64,000 nucleotides of DNA from Cloacibacterium sp964530915 (GTDB lineage Bacteria > Bacteroidota > Bacteroidia > Flavobacteriales > Weeksellaceae): the NCBI GenBank assembly GCA_964530915.1, contig CAZHCK010000001.1, forward strand, positions 1 through 64,000. The letters are read 5' to 3'. The first letter of the stretch is position 1. Every line of letters begins with the position of its first letter. Of the stretch, positions 57,126 through 64,000 are shown one piece after another. The position numbers and the translations under genes were made by a program. The notes beneath the pieces were generated by a model that worked only from the letters and a program-made list of their open reading frames with translations, was not told the DNA's origin and did not search any database.

Positions 57126-58256
57126 ATGAGCACACTTACTTTTGCCGAAAAAATAGCGCAGGCAGAGAATTTTCTTCCTATAAATGGAACAGATTATATA
57201 GAATTTTATGTAGGAAACGCTAAACAAGCAGCCCATTATTACAAAACTGCTTTCGGTTTTCAGAGCGTAGCTTATGCAGGACCAGAAACTGGCGTAAGAG
57301 ACAGAGCCTCTTATGTAGTTCAGCAAGGGAAAATAAGATTGGTTCTTACCTCTGGTTTATCTTCAGATTCACCAATTTGTGAGCACCAAAGAAAACATGG
57401 TGATGGTGTGAAAATTCTTGCACTTTGGGTTAATGATGCGTATAAAGCGTTTGAAGAAACCACAAATCGTGGTGCAAAACCTTACACGGAGCCAAAAACG
57501 CTAAAAGATGAATTCGGTGAGGTAAAAATGTCTGGAATTTATACCTACGGCGAAACCGTTCACATGTTCATCGAAAGAAAAAATTACGACGGGCCGTTCA
57601 TGCCAGGATACGAAAAATGGGAATCAGATTATAATCCTTCAGACTGTGGATTGCTTTATGTAGACCATTGCGTGGGAAATGTAGGTTGGGACAGAATGAT
57701 TCCTGTAGTAAAATGGTATGAAGAAGTAATGGGATTTGTGAATATTTTAAGTTTTGACGATAAGCAAATTAACACCGAATATTCTGCACTCATGTCAAAA
57801 GTAATGAGCAACGGAAACGGATTTGCTAAATTCCCTATTAATGAACCAGCAGAAGGAAAGAAAAAATCTCAGGTAGAAGAATATCTAGATTTCTACGAAG
57901 GAGAAGGGGTTCAGCACATTGCAGTAGCGACCAAAGACATTATAAAAACAGTAACAGAATTGAAATCGAGAGGAGTAGAATTTCTTTCGGCACCACCAGA
58001 AGCCTACTACGAAATGGTTCCTGAAAGAGTAGGAACAATAGACGAAGACATTAAAAAACTTCAAGACTTAGGAATTCTAATCGACTGTGACGAAGAAGGT
58101 TATCTTTTACAAATTTTCACAAAACCTGTAGAAGACCGCCCTACTCTTTTCTACGAAATTATAGAAAGACATGGTGCGCAAAGCTTCGGAGCTGGTAATT
58201 TCAAAGCATTATTTGAAGCCTTAGAAAGAGAACAAGCCAGAAGAGGCAATCTATAA
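57126..58256 (+). CDS. hppD: 4-hydroxyphenylpyruvate dioxygenase
   Basis: A 376-residue Fe(II) enzyme that turns 4-hydroxyphenylpyruvate into homogentisate. Two glyoxalase-fold halves are visible. The metal ligands are His in YVDHCVGNV, His in GVQHIAVATKD and Glu in FYEIIERHG, and the C-terminal GAQSFGAGNFKALFEALE helix closes the active site. The next gene starts 3 bp after its stop. Together with hmgA and fahA it gives tyrosine degradation to fumarate and acetoacetate. Confidence 0.96.
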   Translation: MSTLTFAEKIAQAENFLPINGTDYIEFYVGNAKQAAHYYKTAFGFQSVAYAGPETGVRDRASYVVQQGKIRLVLTSGLSSDSPICEHQRKHGDGVKILALWVNDAYKAFEETTNRGAKPYTEPKTLKDEFGEVKMSGIYTYGETVHMFIERKNYDGPFMPGYEKWESDYNPSDCGLLYVDHCVGNVGWDRMIPVVKWYEEVMGFVNILSFDDKQINTEYSALMSKVMSNGNGFAKFPINEPAEGKKKSQVEEYLDFYEGEGVQHIAVATKDIIKTVTELKSRGVEFLSAPPEAYYEMVPERVGTIDEDIKKLQDLGILIDCDEEGYLLQIFTKPVEDRPTLFYEIIERHGAQSFGAGNFKALFEALEREQARRGNL

Positions 58257-58259
58257 ATT

Positions 58260-58730
58260 ATGAAAAAAATAATTTTATTTTTCACCATCTTTTCATTCGC
58301 TTTTTCATTCGCTCAAAAAACGAATACTAGAGATTACGAAGACATTAATGCTCGACTTGACCGCCTTTTACGTGAAAGAGAGGTAGAAAAAAGAGTATTG
58401 AATGTAAATTTAGAAGGAAAAACCTTTGCCCTGATTCAGAATAAAGGAACTTTGGTATACAAATACGTTGTAAGTTTTTTAGCAGATAAAAACATCAACA
58501 TTGTAGAGCTCATCAACGATACTTCTGCTCAGAGCAAAACAACCAAACTGTATTCTGGTGATTTCATTAGAAATAACAATTACATTTCTGTAAGAGCAGA
58601 CGTTTTAGAAGGTCAAAAAATTGGCATTCCGCTTACGTACAACTTCATGATTCAAGAAAGAGACGGTATCCTTTTCTTAATCAACATGAATAATAATGAA
58701 AAGTGGATTGACACAACACTGGTAAAATAA
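58260..58730 (+). CDS. Hypothetical secreted protein co-transcribed with hppD
   Basis: A 156-residue protein with a signal peptide (ending FSFAQ). The first mature residues are charged and helical (YEDINARLDRLLREREVEKRVLN), followed by a strand-rich domain (KTFALIQNKGTLVYKYVVSFLADKNINIVELIND...). It starts 3 bp after hppD and ends before a terminator, so it shares the hppD transcript. No family recognised. Confidence 0.7.
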   Translation: MKKIILFFTIFSFAFSFAQKTNTRDYEDINARLDRLLREREVEKRVLNVNLEGKTFALIQNKGTLVYKYVVSFLADKNINIVELINDTSAQSKTTKLYSGDFIRNNNYISVRADVLEGQKIGIPLTYNFMIQERDGILFLINMNNNEKWIDTTLVK

Positions 58731-58747
58731 AAAATAATGAAATATTG

Positions 58748-58778
58748 CCCGAAATTCTTTTGTTTTCGGGCTTTTTTA
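58748..58778 (+). terminator. Terminator of the hppD unit
   Basis: GCCCGAAA pairs with TTTTCGGGC over a T-rich loop, followed by six T. Confidence 0.9.
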
Positions 58779-58802
58779 TATCTTTAAAACAAATTTTAAG
58801 AC

Positions 58803-60050
58803 ATGAAATCTTTTATAAATTATCCTCAAAATTCAGATTTTTCTATTCATAATATTCCTTTTGGTGTAGCGGTTTTTAACCGAGAATACATCGCTTGTTG
58901 TACCAGAATTGGCGATTTGGTGATAGACCTCGCTACTTTATACGATTACGGATTTTTTGACGAAATAGAAGGGCTAAATGAAAACGTTTTCGAAGCATAT
59001 ACACTCAATGAATTTATAGAACTCGGAAAACCAGTAACCAATGCTGTTCGTTTAAAAATTCAAGAACTTTTATTAGAAGGTTCATCGCTTTCTCATGACG
59101 AAAAAACCATAGAAGAATGTTTCTATGATTTAGATAAAGTAGAAATGATGATGCCGCTTCACGTACAGAATTACACTGATTTTTACAGCAGCATAGAACA
59201 CGCTACCAATGTAGGAAAAATGTTTCGTGATCCTGCAAATGCATTGCTCCCGAACTGGAAACATTTACCAGTAGGTTATCACGGTCGCGCTTCGTCAATC
59301 GTGGTTTCGGGAATTAATTTTCATAGACCAAAAGGTCAAATGAAACCTGCAGATGCAGAAAAACCAATTTTCGGAACTTCAAAACAATTGGATTTTGAAC
59401 TAGAAATGGCTTTTGTATTGAATAAAAATACAGAAATTGGCGAAAGCATCTCTACTCAAGAAGCTGAAGACGCGATTTTCGGAATGGTCATTTTCAATGA
59501 TTGGAGTGCTAGAGACATTCAGAGTTGGGAATATGTTCCTCTTGGCCCGTTTTTAGGAAAAAATTTCTGTTCGTCTATTTCACCTTGGGTGGTGACTTTA
59601 GAAGCTTTAGAACCTTTTAGAACTGCATCACCAAAACAAGAACCTGAAGTGTTAGATTATCTGAAATTTGAAGGAGATAAAAATTTCGACATTCGCCTAG
59701 AAGTGTATTTACAACCAGAAAACGGCGAAGAAAACCTGATTTGCCAAAGCAATTACAAATACATGTACTGGAATATGGCGCAACAATTGGCACATCACAC
59801 CATCAATGGTTGTAATGTGGAAGTTGGCGATTTATATGCTTCTGGAACTATTTCTGGAAGTGAACCGAATAGTTTTGGTTCGATGCTAGAGCTCACTTGG
59901 CGCGGACAAAATCCGCTGAAACTTTCAAACGGAACCGAAAGAAAATTTATAGAAGACCACGATACTATAATTATGAGAGGTTTCTCTGAAAAAAACGGAA
60001 TAAGAGTAGGTTTCGGAGAAGTGAGAGGAAAAGTTTTACCAGCAAAGTAA
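58803..60050 (+). CDS. fahA: Fumarylacetoacetase
   Basis: A 415-residue hydrolase that splits fumarylacetoacetate to fumarate and acetoacetate, the last step of tyrosine breakdown. The N-terminal FGVAVFNREYIACCTRIGDLVIDL, catalytic YTDFYSSIEHATNVGKMFRDP with metal Asp, PVGYHGRASSIVVSG, and LDFELEMAFVLNKN are all present, and GSMLELTWRGQNPL closes the site. Length is normal. A four-helix-bundle gene is inserted just behind it. Confidence 0.96.
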   Translation: MKSFINYPQNSDFSIHNIPFGVAVFNREYIACCTRIGDLVIDLATLYDYGFFDEIEGLNENVFEAYTLNEFIELGKPVTNAVRLKIQELLLEGSSLSHDEKTIEECFYDLDKVEMMMPLHVQNYTDFYSSIEHATNVGKMFRDPANALLPNWKHLPVGYHGRASSIVVSGINFHRPKGQMKPADAEKPIFGTSKQLDFELEMAFVLNKNTEIGESISTQEAEDAIFGMVIFNDWSARDIQSWEYVPLGPFLGKNFCSSISPWVVTLEALEPFRTASPKQEPEVLDYLKFEGDKNFDIRLEVYLQPENGEENLICQSNYKYMYWNMAQQLAHHTINGCNVEVGDLYASGTISGSEPNSFGSMLELTWRGQNPLKLSNGTERKFIEDHDTIIMRGFSEKNGIRVGFGEVRGKVLPAK

Positions 60051-60503
60051 GTTATGAAAGTGATATAGTTATAAAAGTTAAAAAGTATAGATTTTAGAAT
60101 AATATATGTCGAAAATAAATTCACATAAAGACTTAAAAGTTTGGCAAGAATCCATGGATTTTGTGTTAGAAATCTATAAACTTTTAGAACAATTTCCAGA
60201 TGAAGAAAAATTTATACTTACTAATCAAATAAAAAGAGCGGCCATTTCTATTCCTTCAAATATTGCAGAAGGAGCTGGTAGAGAATCAAATCAAGAATTC
60301 TTTAGATTTCTTAGTATTTCTCAAGGCTCACTTTCAGAGCTCGAAACTCAATTAGAAATTGCTGAAAAATTAAAATATATCACTTTAAATGATGAAATAA
60401 AAAAACAAATAATTTTCATTAGAATAATGCTGACTAATCTTAAAAAATCATTAATCAATAAAAAGTAAAAACTTTCATAACTTTTATAACATTTATAACT
60501 TTC
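60051..60503. repeat. Inverted repeats bracketing the four-helix-bundle gene
   Basis: On the left GTTATGAAAG (60051-60060) and GTTATAAAAGTT (60068-60079), on the right CTTTCATAAC (60472-60481) and AACTTTTATAAC (60479-60490). They are exact reverse complements in overlapping order, so the transcript could fold with the gene in the loop. A further TTATAACTTTCAT follows at about 60493-60505. Confidence 0.75.
60106..60468 (+). CDS. Four-helix-bundle protein (23S rRNA intervening-sequence type)
   Basis: A 120-residue protein of the family first found in 23S rRNA intervening sequences. The signature DLKVWQESMDFVLEIYKLLEQFPDEEKFILTNQIKRAAISIPSNIAEGAGRESNQEFFRFL is complete. Function is unknown; free-standing copies are scattered through Bacteroidota genomes as apparently mobile single genes. 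Here it is flanked by inverted repeats and separates fahA from the flavin reductase gene. Confidence 0.92.
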   Translation: MSKINSHKDLKVWQESMDFVLEIYKLLEQFPDEEKFILTNQIKRAAISIPSNIAEGAGRESNQEFFRFLSISQGSLSELETQLEIAEKLKYITLNDEIKKQIIFIRIMLTNLKKSLINKK

Positions 60504-60519
60504 ATCGCTTTAATATAAA

Positions 60520-61341
60520 ATGAAAACAATCAATCCATCAGAACTGTCGCCTATGCAAGTGCAAATGATTTTGCAAACGGCTGTTTCTCCGCGACCTATT
60601 GCATTGGCTTCTACTATAGACAAAAACGGAAATGTGAATCTTTCGCCGTTTAGTTTTTTTAATTTATTCAGTTCTAATCCACCGATTTTAATTTTCTCTC
60701 CAGCGAGAAGAGTTCGAGATAATTCTACAAAAGACACGCTTCATAATGTGCTAGAAGTTCCAGAAGTGGTGATTGGAAATGTGAATTTTGATATGGTTCA
60801 GCAAGTTTCTCTTTCATCTACAGAATATGAAACGGGTGTAGATGAATTTATTAAATCTGGATTAACTAAAAAACCAGCAGAATTGGTAAAACCGCCACTC
60901 ATTGCAGAATCACCTGTGAATTTTGAATGTAAAGTCATCGAAGTAAAACCTCTCGGAAACGAAGGTGGTGCTGGAAATTTAGTCATCTGTGAAGTTTTAA
61001 AAATTCATATTAGAGAAGAGTTTTTAAATGACGAAGGAAAATTAGATCAGAAAAAACTTGATTTGGTTTCTAGATTGGGCGGAAACTGGTACGGAAGAAC
61101 AAGTGCAGAAACACTATTCGAAGTTCCAAAACCATTGGTAACCAAAGGAATTGGATTTGATCAATTGCCTTCAGAAATAAGACATTCTAGCGTTTTTACA
61201 GGAAATGATTTAGGAATGTTGGCGAATATAGAACAACTACCTCAAGGAAATTTCACAGCAGATGAAAAGGTACATTTAGAAGCTCAAAAACTTCTTTTAG
61301 AGAGTAAAATAGAGGAAGCTTGGAAGATTTTGAATATTTAA
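60520..61341 (+). CDS. Flavin reductase family protein
   Basis: A 273-residue FMN-binding split-barrel protein. VSPRPIALASTIDKNGNVNLSPFSFFNLFSSNPPILIFSPA is the flavin-binding start of the family, and DTLHNVLEVPEVVIGNVNFDMVQQVSLSS and GTGVDEFIKSGLT follow. Its gene is a regular neighbour of tyrosine-catabolic genes in flavobacteria, so a role in that or a linked aromatic pathway is possible. No partner oxygenase is visible here. Confidence 0.87.
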   Translation: MKTINPSELSPMQVQMILQTAVSPRPIALASTIDKNGNVNLSPFSFFNLFSSNPPILIFSPARRVRDNSTKDTLHNVLEVPEVVIGNVNFDMVQQVSLSSTEYETGVDEFIKSGLTKKPAELVKPPLIAESPVNFECKVIEVKPLGNEGGAGNLVICEVLKIHIREEFLNDEGKLDQKKLDLVSRLGGNWYGRTSAETLFEVPKPLVTKGIGFDQLPSEIRHSSVFTGNDLGMLANIEQLPQGNFTADEKVHLEAQKLLLESKIEEAWKILNI

Positions 61342-61342
61342 T

Positions 61343-61585
61343 ATTCTTTTCCTTGATGAAAAGAATCAAAAATCAAGACTTCACTTTCTTCGGCTAAAAA
61401 AGAATTTAAAATTCTAAAATCCCTGAAACTCTCTCGTCATTCTGACGAGTTCAAACAACAGGAATTTTTAAACGAATTTTGAATTCTTTTTTTTAACGCC
61501 TCCGAAACTGAGGTCATTTAAAAAAATCTTCGATTTTTAAAATAAAGTATTTCCTTTGTCATTCTGTAAGAATCTAACCCTTGGA
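61343..61585. repeat. ~200-bp dispersed intergenic repeat, copy 2, plus a short palindrome family member
   Basis: Positions 61343-61538 repeat the element of 38177-38375: hairpin ATTCTTTTC-CTTGAT-GAAAAGAAT, then AATCAAGACTTCACTTTCTT, the CTCGTCATTCTGACGAG hairpin and CCGAAACTGAGGTCATTT. From about 61555 TTTGTCATTCTGTAAGAATC resembles the left end of the element at 5728. No coding frame is present. Confidence 0.75.
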
Positions 61586-61600
61586 AGTTTAAGACTCTAT

Positions 61601-62434
61601 TTACTTTTTCAAAAATTTGATACAATCATTCACCACAGCATTCAGCAAAGTGGACAATTTAAAATCTAACCACGGTTCTTTGGCTCCAAAAGTATGATTG
61701 CCTTTCTCAACCAGAATTAATTCTGAATTTTCTGCCCAAGAATGTAAATTTTCGGCAGCAGAAAACGGAACTGCTTCATCTTCTGAGCCGTGAATAATTA
61801 AGAAATTTCCTTTAAAATTTTTAACAGCGTTTTCTACAGAAAATCTATCTTCGTTTGCAAAATAATCTTCTAAAAACTGAATATCATGAGGCATTTGTTG
61901 CTTAGTTCGGCTGTTGTAATTGTAATAAACACCTTGATTTTTCCATTCTTCTAATTTTTCGCCAACAGGAAATCTATTCAATGTGTCTACACTTGCTAAT
62001 GTGATGAGGTTTTTGATTTTAGAATTTTCAGAAGCAGCAATGATAGAAATTCCGCCTCCTCTAGAATGTCCGATTAAGGTAACATTTTCTGCATCTACTC
62101 GATTATCTTTACTAAAATATTCTATTACATAACCTAAATCGCTCAATTCCTTAGAATAATTATTCTGTGCGAAACTTTCTAAATCTGCAAAATCACTTGG
62201 ATTCTCAAGAGAAGTTCCGTTGTGCGAGAAATTAAATTTCACGAAATAAAATCCGTTTTTAGCAAACTTTTCCGCCATCAGATTCCAAGCGCCCCAATCT
62301 TTATAACCTTTGTAACCGTGAGCAAAAATCATGAGTGGTAATCTCCCTTCTTTTTCTGGAACAAAAGCATCAACCAAAAAAGATTTGGTTGCAGGATTTT
62401 CTAAAACGATATTTTTTTCTACAGTAAATTTCAT
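61601..62434 (-). CDS. Alpha/beta hydrolase (dienelactone hydrolase/esterase-like)
   Basis: A 277-residue cytosolic alpha/beta hydrolase. The oxyanion part PLMIFAHGYKGYKDWGAWN, the nucleophile elbow LIGHSRGGGIS, the acid Asp in IIHGSEDEAVPFSAA and the catalytic His in EKGNHTFGAK are all readable. Substrate unknown; the family includes carboxylesterases and peptidase-like enzymes. It lies 57 bp downstream of the M13 peptidase gene's terminal side and is separated by its terminator. Confidence 0.85.
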   Translation of the reverse strand: MKFTVEKNIVLENPATKSFLVDAFVPEKEGRLPLMIFAHGYKGYKDWGAWNLMAEKFAKNGFYFVKFNFSHNGTSLENPSDFADLESFAQNNYSKELSDLGYVIEYFSKDNRVDAENVTLIGHSRGGGISIIAASENSKIKNLITLASVDTLNRFPVGEKLEEWKNQGVYYNYNSRTKQQMPHDIQFLEDYFANEDRFSVENAVKNFKGNFLIIHGSEDEAVPFSAAENLHSWAENSELILVEKGNHTFGAKEPWLDFKLSTLLNAVVNDCIKFLKK

Positions 62435-62452
62435 TGGATAAAATTAATAAAA

Positions 62453-62472
62453 AACCACCGAAAATTCGGTGG
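62453..62472 (-). terminator. Terminator of the M13 peptidase gene
   Basis: AACCACCGAA pairs with TTCGGTGGTT, followed on the minus strand by TTTTTTATT. Confidence 0.85.
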
Positions 62473-62490
62473 TTAGATGATTTCTATTGA

Positions 62491-64000
62491 TTACCAGATT
62501 TTAATTCTGTCTTCTGGTTTTTTGTAATGTTTGTCGCCTTCTTTTACGCCAAATGCTTTATACCAAGCTTCTGTGTTTACTAGCGGACCAAATGCTCTGT
62601 ACATTCCTGGTGAATGCGAATCTGTTTTCACTTGGTTGATGTAGAATTTCTCAGTTCCTTTAGTTCTCCAAACAGTTGCCCAACTTAAGAAAAATCTTTG
62701 ATTTTGGTCAAATCCGCTAATTTTACCTGGGTTTCCTTTGTCTTTAAGGTACATTTGAAGTGCATCAAAAGCGATATTTACACCACCTAAATCTGCAATA
62801 TTTTCGCCCATGGTAAATTTACCGTTTACGAAACTTCCTTTTACTGGTTCGTAAGCAGAATATTGAGCATCTAACTTCGCTGTAGCTATTTCAAATTTCT
62901 TTCTGTCTTCGTCTGTCCACCAATTGTTAAGGTTTCCATCTCCGTCAAATCTAGAACCACCATCGTCAAATCCGTGAGAAATTTCGTGACCGATTACCGC
63001 TCCAATTCCTCCGAAATTTACCGCAGGATCTGCTTTGAAATCAAAGAAAGGTGCTTGTAAAATTCCAGCAGGGAAAACGATTTCGTTATTAGAAGCACTA
63101 TAATATGCGTTAACCGTTTGAGGCGTCATTCCCCATTTTGTTTTATCTACTTTTTTACCAATTTTTTCTACATTTTTTTGATAATTCCAAGTCGTGATGT
63201 TTTGTCTGTTTTGGAAATATGAATCTGGACTTACCGTTAATTTAGAATAATCTTCCCACTTATCTGGATAAGCAATTTTCACTTTGAATTTTGATAATTT
63301 ATCAAGTGCTTTCACTTTGGTCTCATCACTCATCCAATCTAGGTTTGAGATATGCTCATGGTAAGCTTTTTTAAGATAATCTACCATGGTTACCATTTCT
63401 TCTTTTGCTTCTGCTGGGAAATATTTTTCTACATATAACTTACCGAAAGCTTCACCCAAAATACCATTTACTACTTCTAAACCACGCTTGTTCATGGCAC
63501 GTTGTTCTTTTTGACCTTGAAGGAATTTTCCGTAAAAATCAAAACGCATATCGTCTAATTTTTTGTCTAAAACGCCAGCGTTTCCAGAAAGCATGTGGTA
63601 TTTCATGTAATCTTTTAACAATGGAAGATTCGCTTCGTTTACGAAAGCATCAAAGTTTTTAAAATATCCTAGCTCACCAAGAATTACTCTATCGGTTTTT
63701 ACGCCAACTTGATTTAAATATCCTGCTAAATCTACATTTTTAACCAAACCAGAAAGTTCTGAAACAGTTTTAGGATTGTAACGCTTATTGGCATCTCTTC
63801 CTTCTTCATTGGTTAATAAAGTTTTTGCTAATCTCTTTTCTAAATCTACAATTTTTGTGGCAGTCTCATTTGCATTTTGATAACCCAAAACTGTCAACAT
63901 GCTCGAAACATATTTGGTGTATTCTGCAAGGGTTTTGGTGTTGGCTTCGTTTTCTTTTTGATAGTAATCTTTTCCTAAACCTAGAGCTGGACCGCCAAGA
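62491..64000 (-). CDS. pepO: M13 family metallopeptidase (PepO/neprilysin type), 5' end outside window
   Basis: The frame continues past the right edge of the window (upstream of an internal Met at 63900, still reading LGLGKDYYQKENEANTKTLAEYTKYVSS), so at least 503 residues are seen of an expected ~670. The zinc site VIGHEISHGFDDGG and the third ligand in GENIADLGGVNIAFDALQ are intact, as are NAYYSASNNEIVFPAGILQAPFF and the terminal AFGVKEGDKHYKKPEDRIKIW. Bacteroidota members are usually secreted or lipid-anchored oligopeptidases. The signal is outside the window. Confidence 0.93.
   Translation of the reverse strand, partial: LGGPALGLGKDYYQKENEANTKTLAEYTKYVSSMLTVLGYQNANETATKIVDLEKRLAKTLLTNEEGRDANKRYNPKTVSELSGLVKNVDLAGYLNQVGVKTDRVILGELGYFKNFDAFVNEANLPLLKDYMKYHMLSGNAGVLDKKLDDMRFDFYGKFLQGQKEQRAMNKRGLEVVNGILGEAFGKLYVEKYFPAEAKEEMVTMVDYLKKAYHEHISNLDWMSDETKVKALDKLSKFKVKIAYPDKWEDYSKLTVSPDSYFQNRQNITTWNYQKNVEKIGKKVDKTKWGMTPQTVNAYYSASNNEIVFPAGILQAPFFDFKADPAVNFGGIGAVIGHEISHGFDDGGSRFDGDGNLNNWWTDEDRKKFEIATAKLDAQYSAYEPVKGSFVNGKFTMGENIADLGGVNIAFDALQMYLKDKGNPGKISGFDQNQRFFLSWATVWRTKGTEKFYINQVKTDSHSPGMYRAFGPLVNTEAWYKAFGVKEGDKHYKKPEDRIKIW

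Overview
The window is chromosomal DNA of a Bacteroidota bacterium, almost certainly a flavobacterium of the Chryseobacterium/Cloacibacterium type (the genus is inference). The evidence is low G+C, the Bacteroidota -7 promoter element TAnnTTTG in front of many genes, almost no Shine-Dalgarno sites, gliding lipoprotein GldD, a DUF1684 protein, and the Flavobacteriia-style tyrosine degradation set. Most of the window is housekeeping sequence, with small accessory cassettes set into the gaps between conserved genes.

Layout. 1-3.1 kb: end of a GH20-type hexosaminidase, a short alpha-glucan phosphorylase, a cysteine dioxygenase. 3.4-7.9 kb: mtaB, then a two-gene cassette bounded by a duplicated mtaB 3' end, then an ATPase/PD-(D/E)xK-like nuclease pair. 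7.9-20 kb: serine hydrolase lipoprotein, DUF1684, sdaA, UbiB kinase, mlaEFD, a YceI protein, fhs. 20.4-25 kb: an RNA-repair island made of a WYL regulator (reverse), an RtcB ligase, a tRNA-like RNA followed by hairpins sharing the motif AGTTCCTA, and a 585-residue protein with a TerD-like part. 25-31.8 kb: pnp and rpsO with a toxin-antitoxin pair between them, msrC, a metallo-hydrolase. 31.8-35 kb: tRNA-Leu and a YceI-barrel-YceI cluster. 35-46.9 kb: queG, rhodanese, nitronate monooxygenase/FabK-like, two SurA-like chaperones, a PfkB kinase, gldD, mutY, HU, a 29-residue basic peptide, RNase G/E. 47-49.4 kb: accessory TcmP/DUF5131 pair and a 107-residue gene. 49.7-53.1 kb: NUDIX, PlsC-like, Mpl, CBS. 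53.2-61.3 kb: tyrosine catabolism (hmgA, hppD, fahA) with a CoA-transferase, a Crp regulator, a flavin reductase and an inserted four-helix-bundle gene. 61.6-64 kb: an alpha/beta hydrolase and an M13 peptidase cut by the window end.

Two themes stand out. The first is the RtcB locus: a canonical tRNA body with a greatly enlarged anticodon arm lies directly downstream of an RNA ligase gene, and four copies of an 8-nt motif spaced about 60 nt run to the next gene. It recalls the Ro60/Y-RNA/RtcB RNA-repair loci but carries a different protein. The second is cassette insertion: at several sites a short accessory module is bracketed by a duplicate of the neighbouring gene's 3' end or terminator (mtaB, rpsO), by a shared hairpin arm (107-residue gene), or by inverted repeats (four-helix-bundle gene). 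Dispersed intergenic repeats are also present: a 161-bp element with 16-bp terminal inverted repeats in two copies, a ~200-bp element in two copies, and two arrays with 11-nt periodicity.
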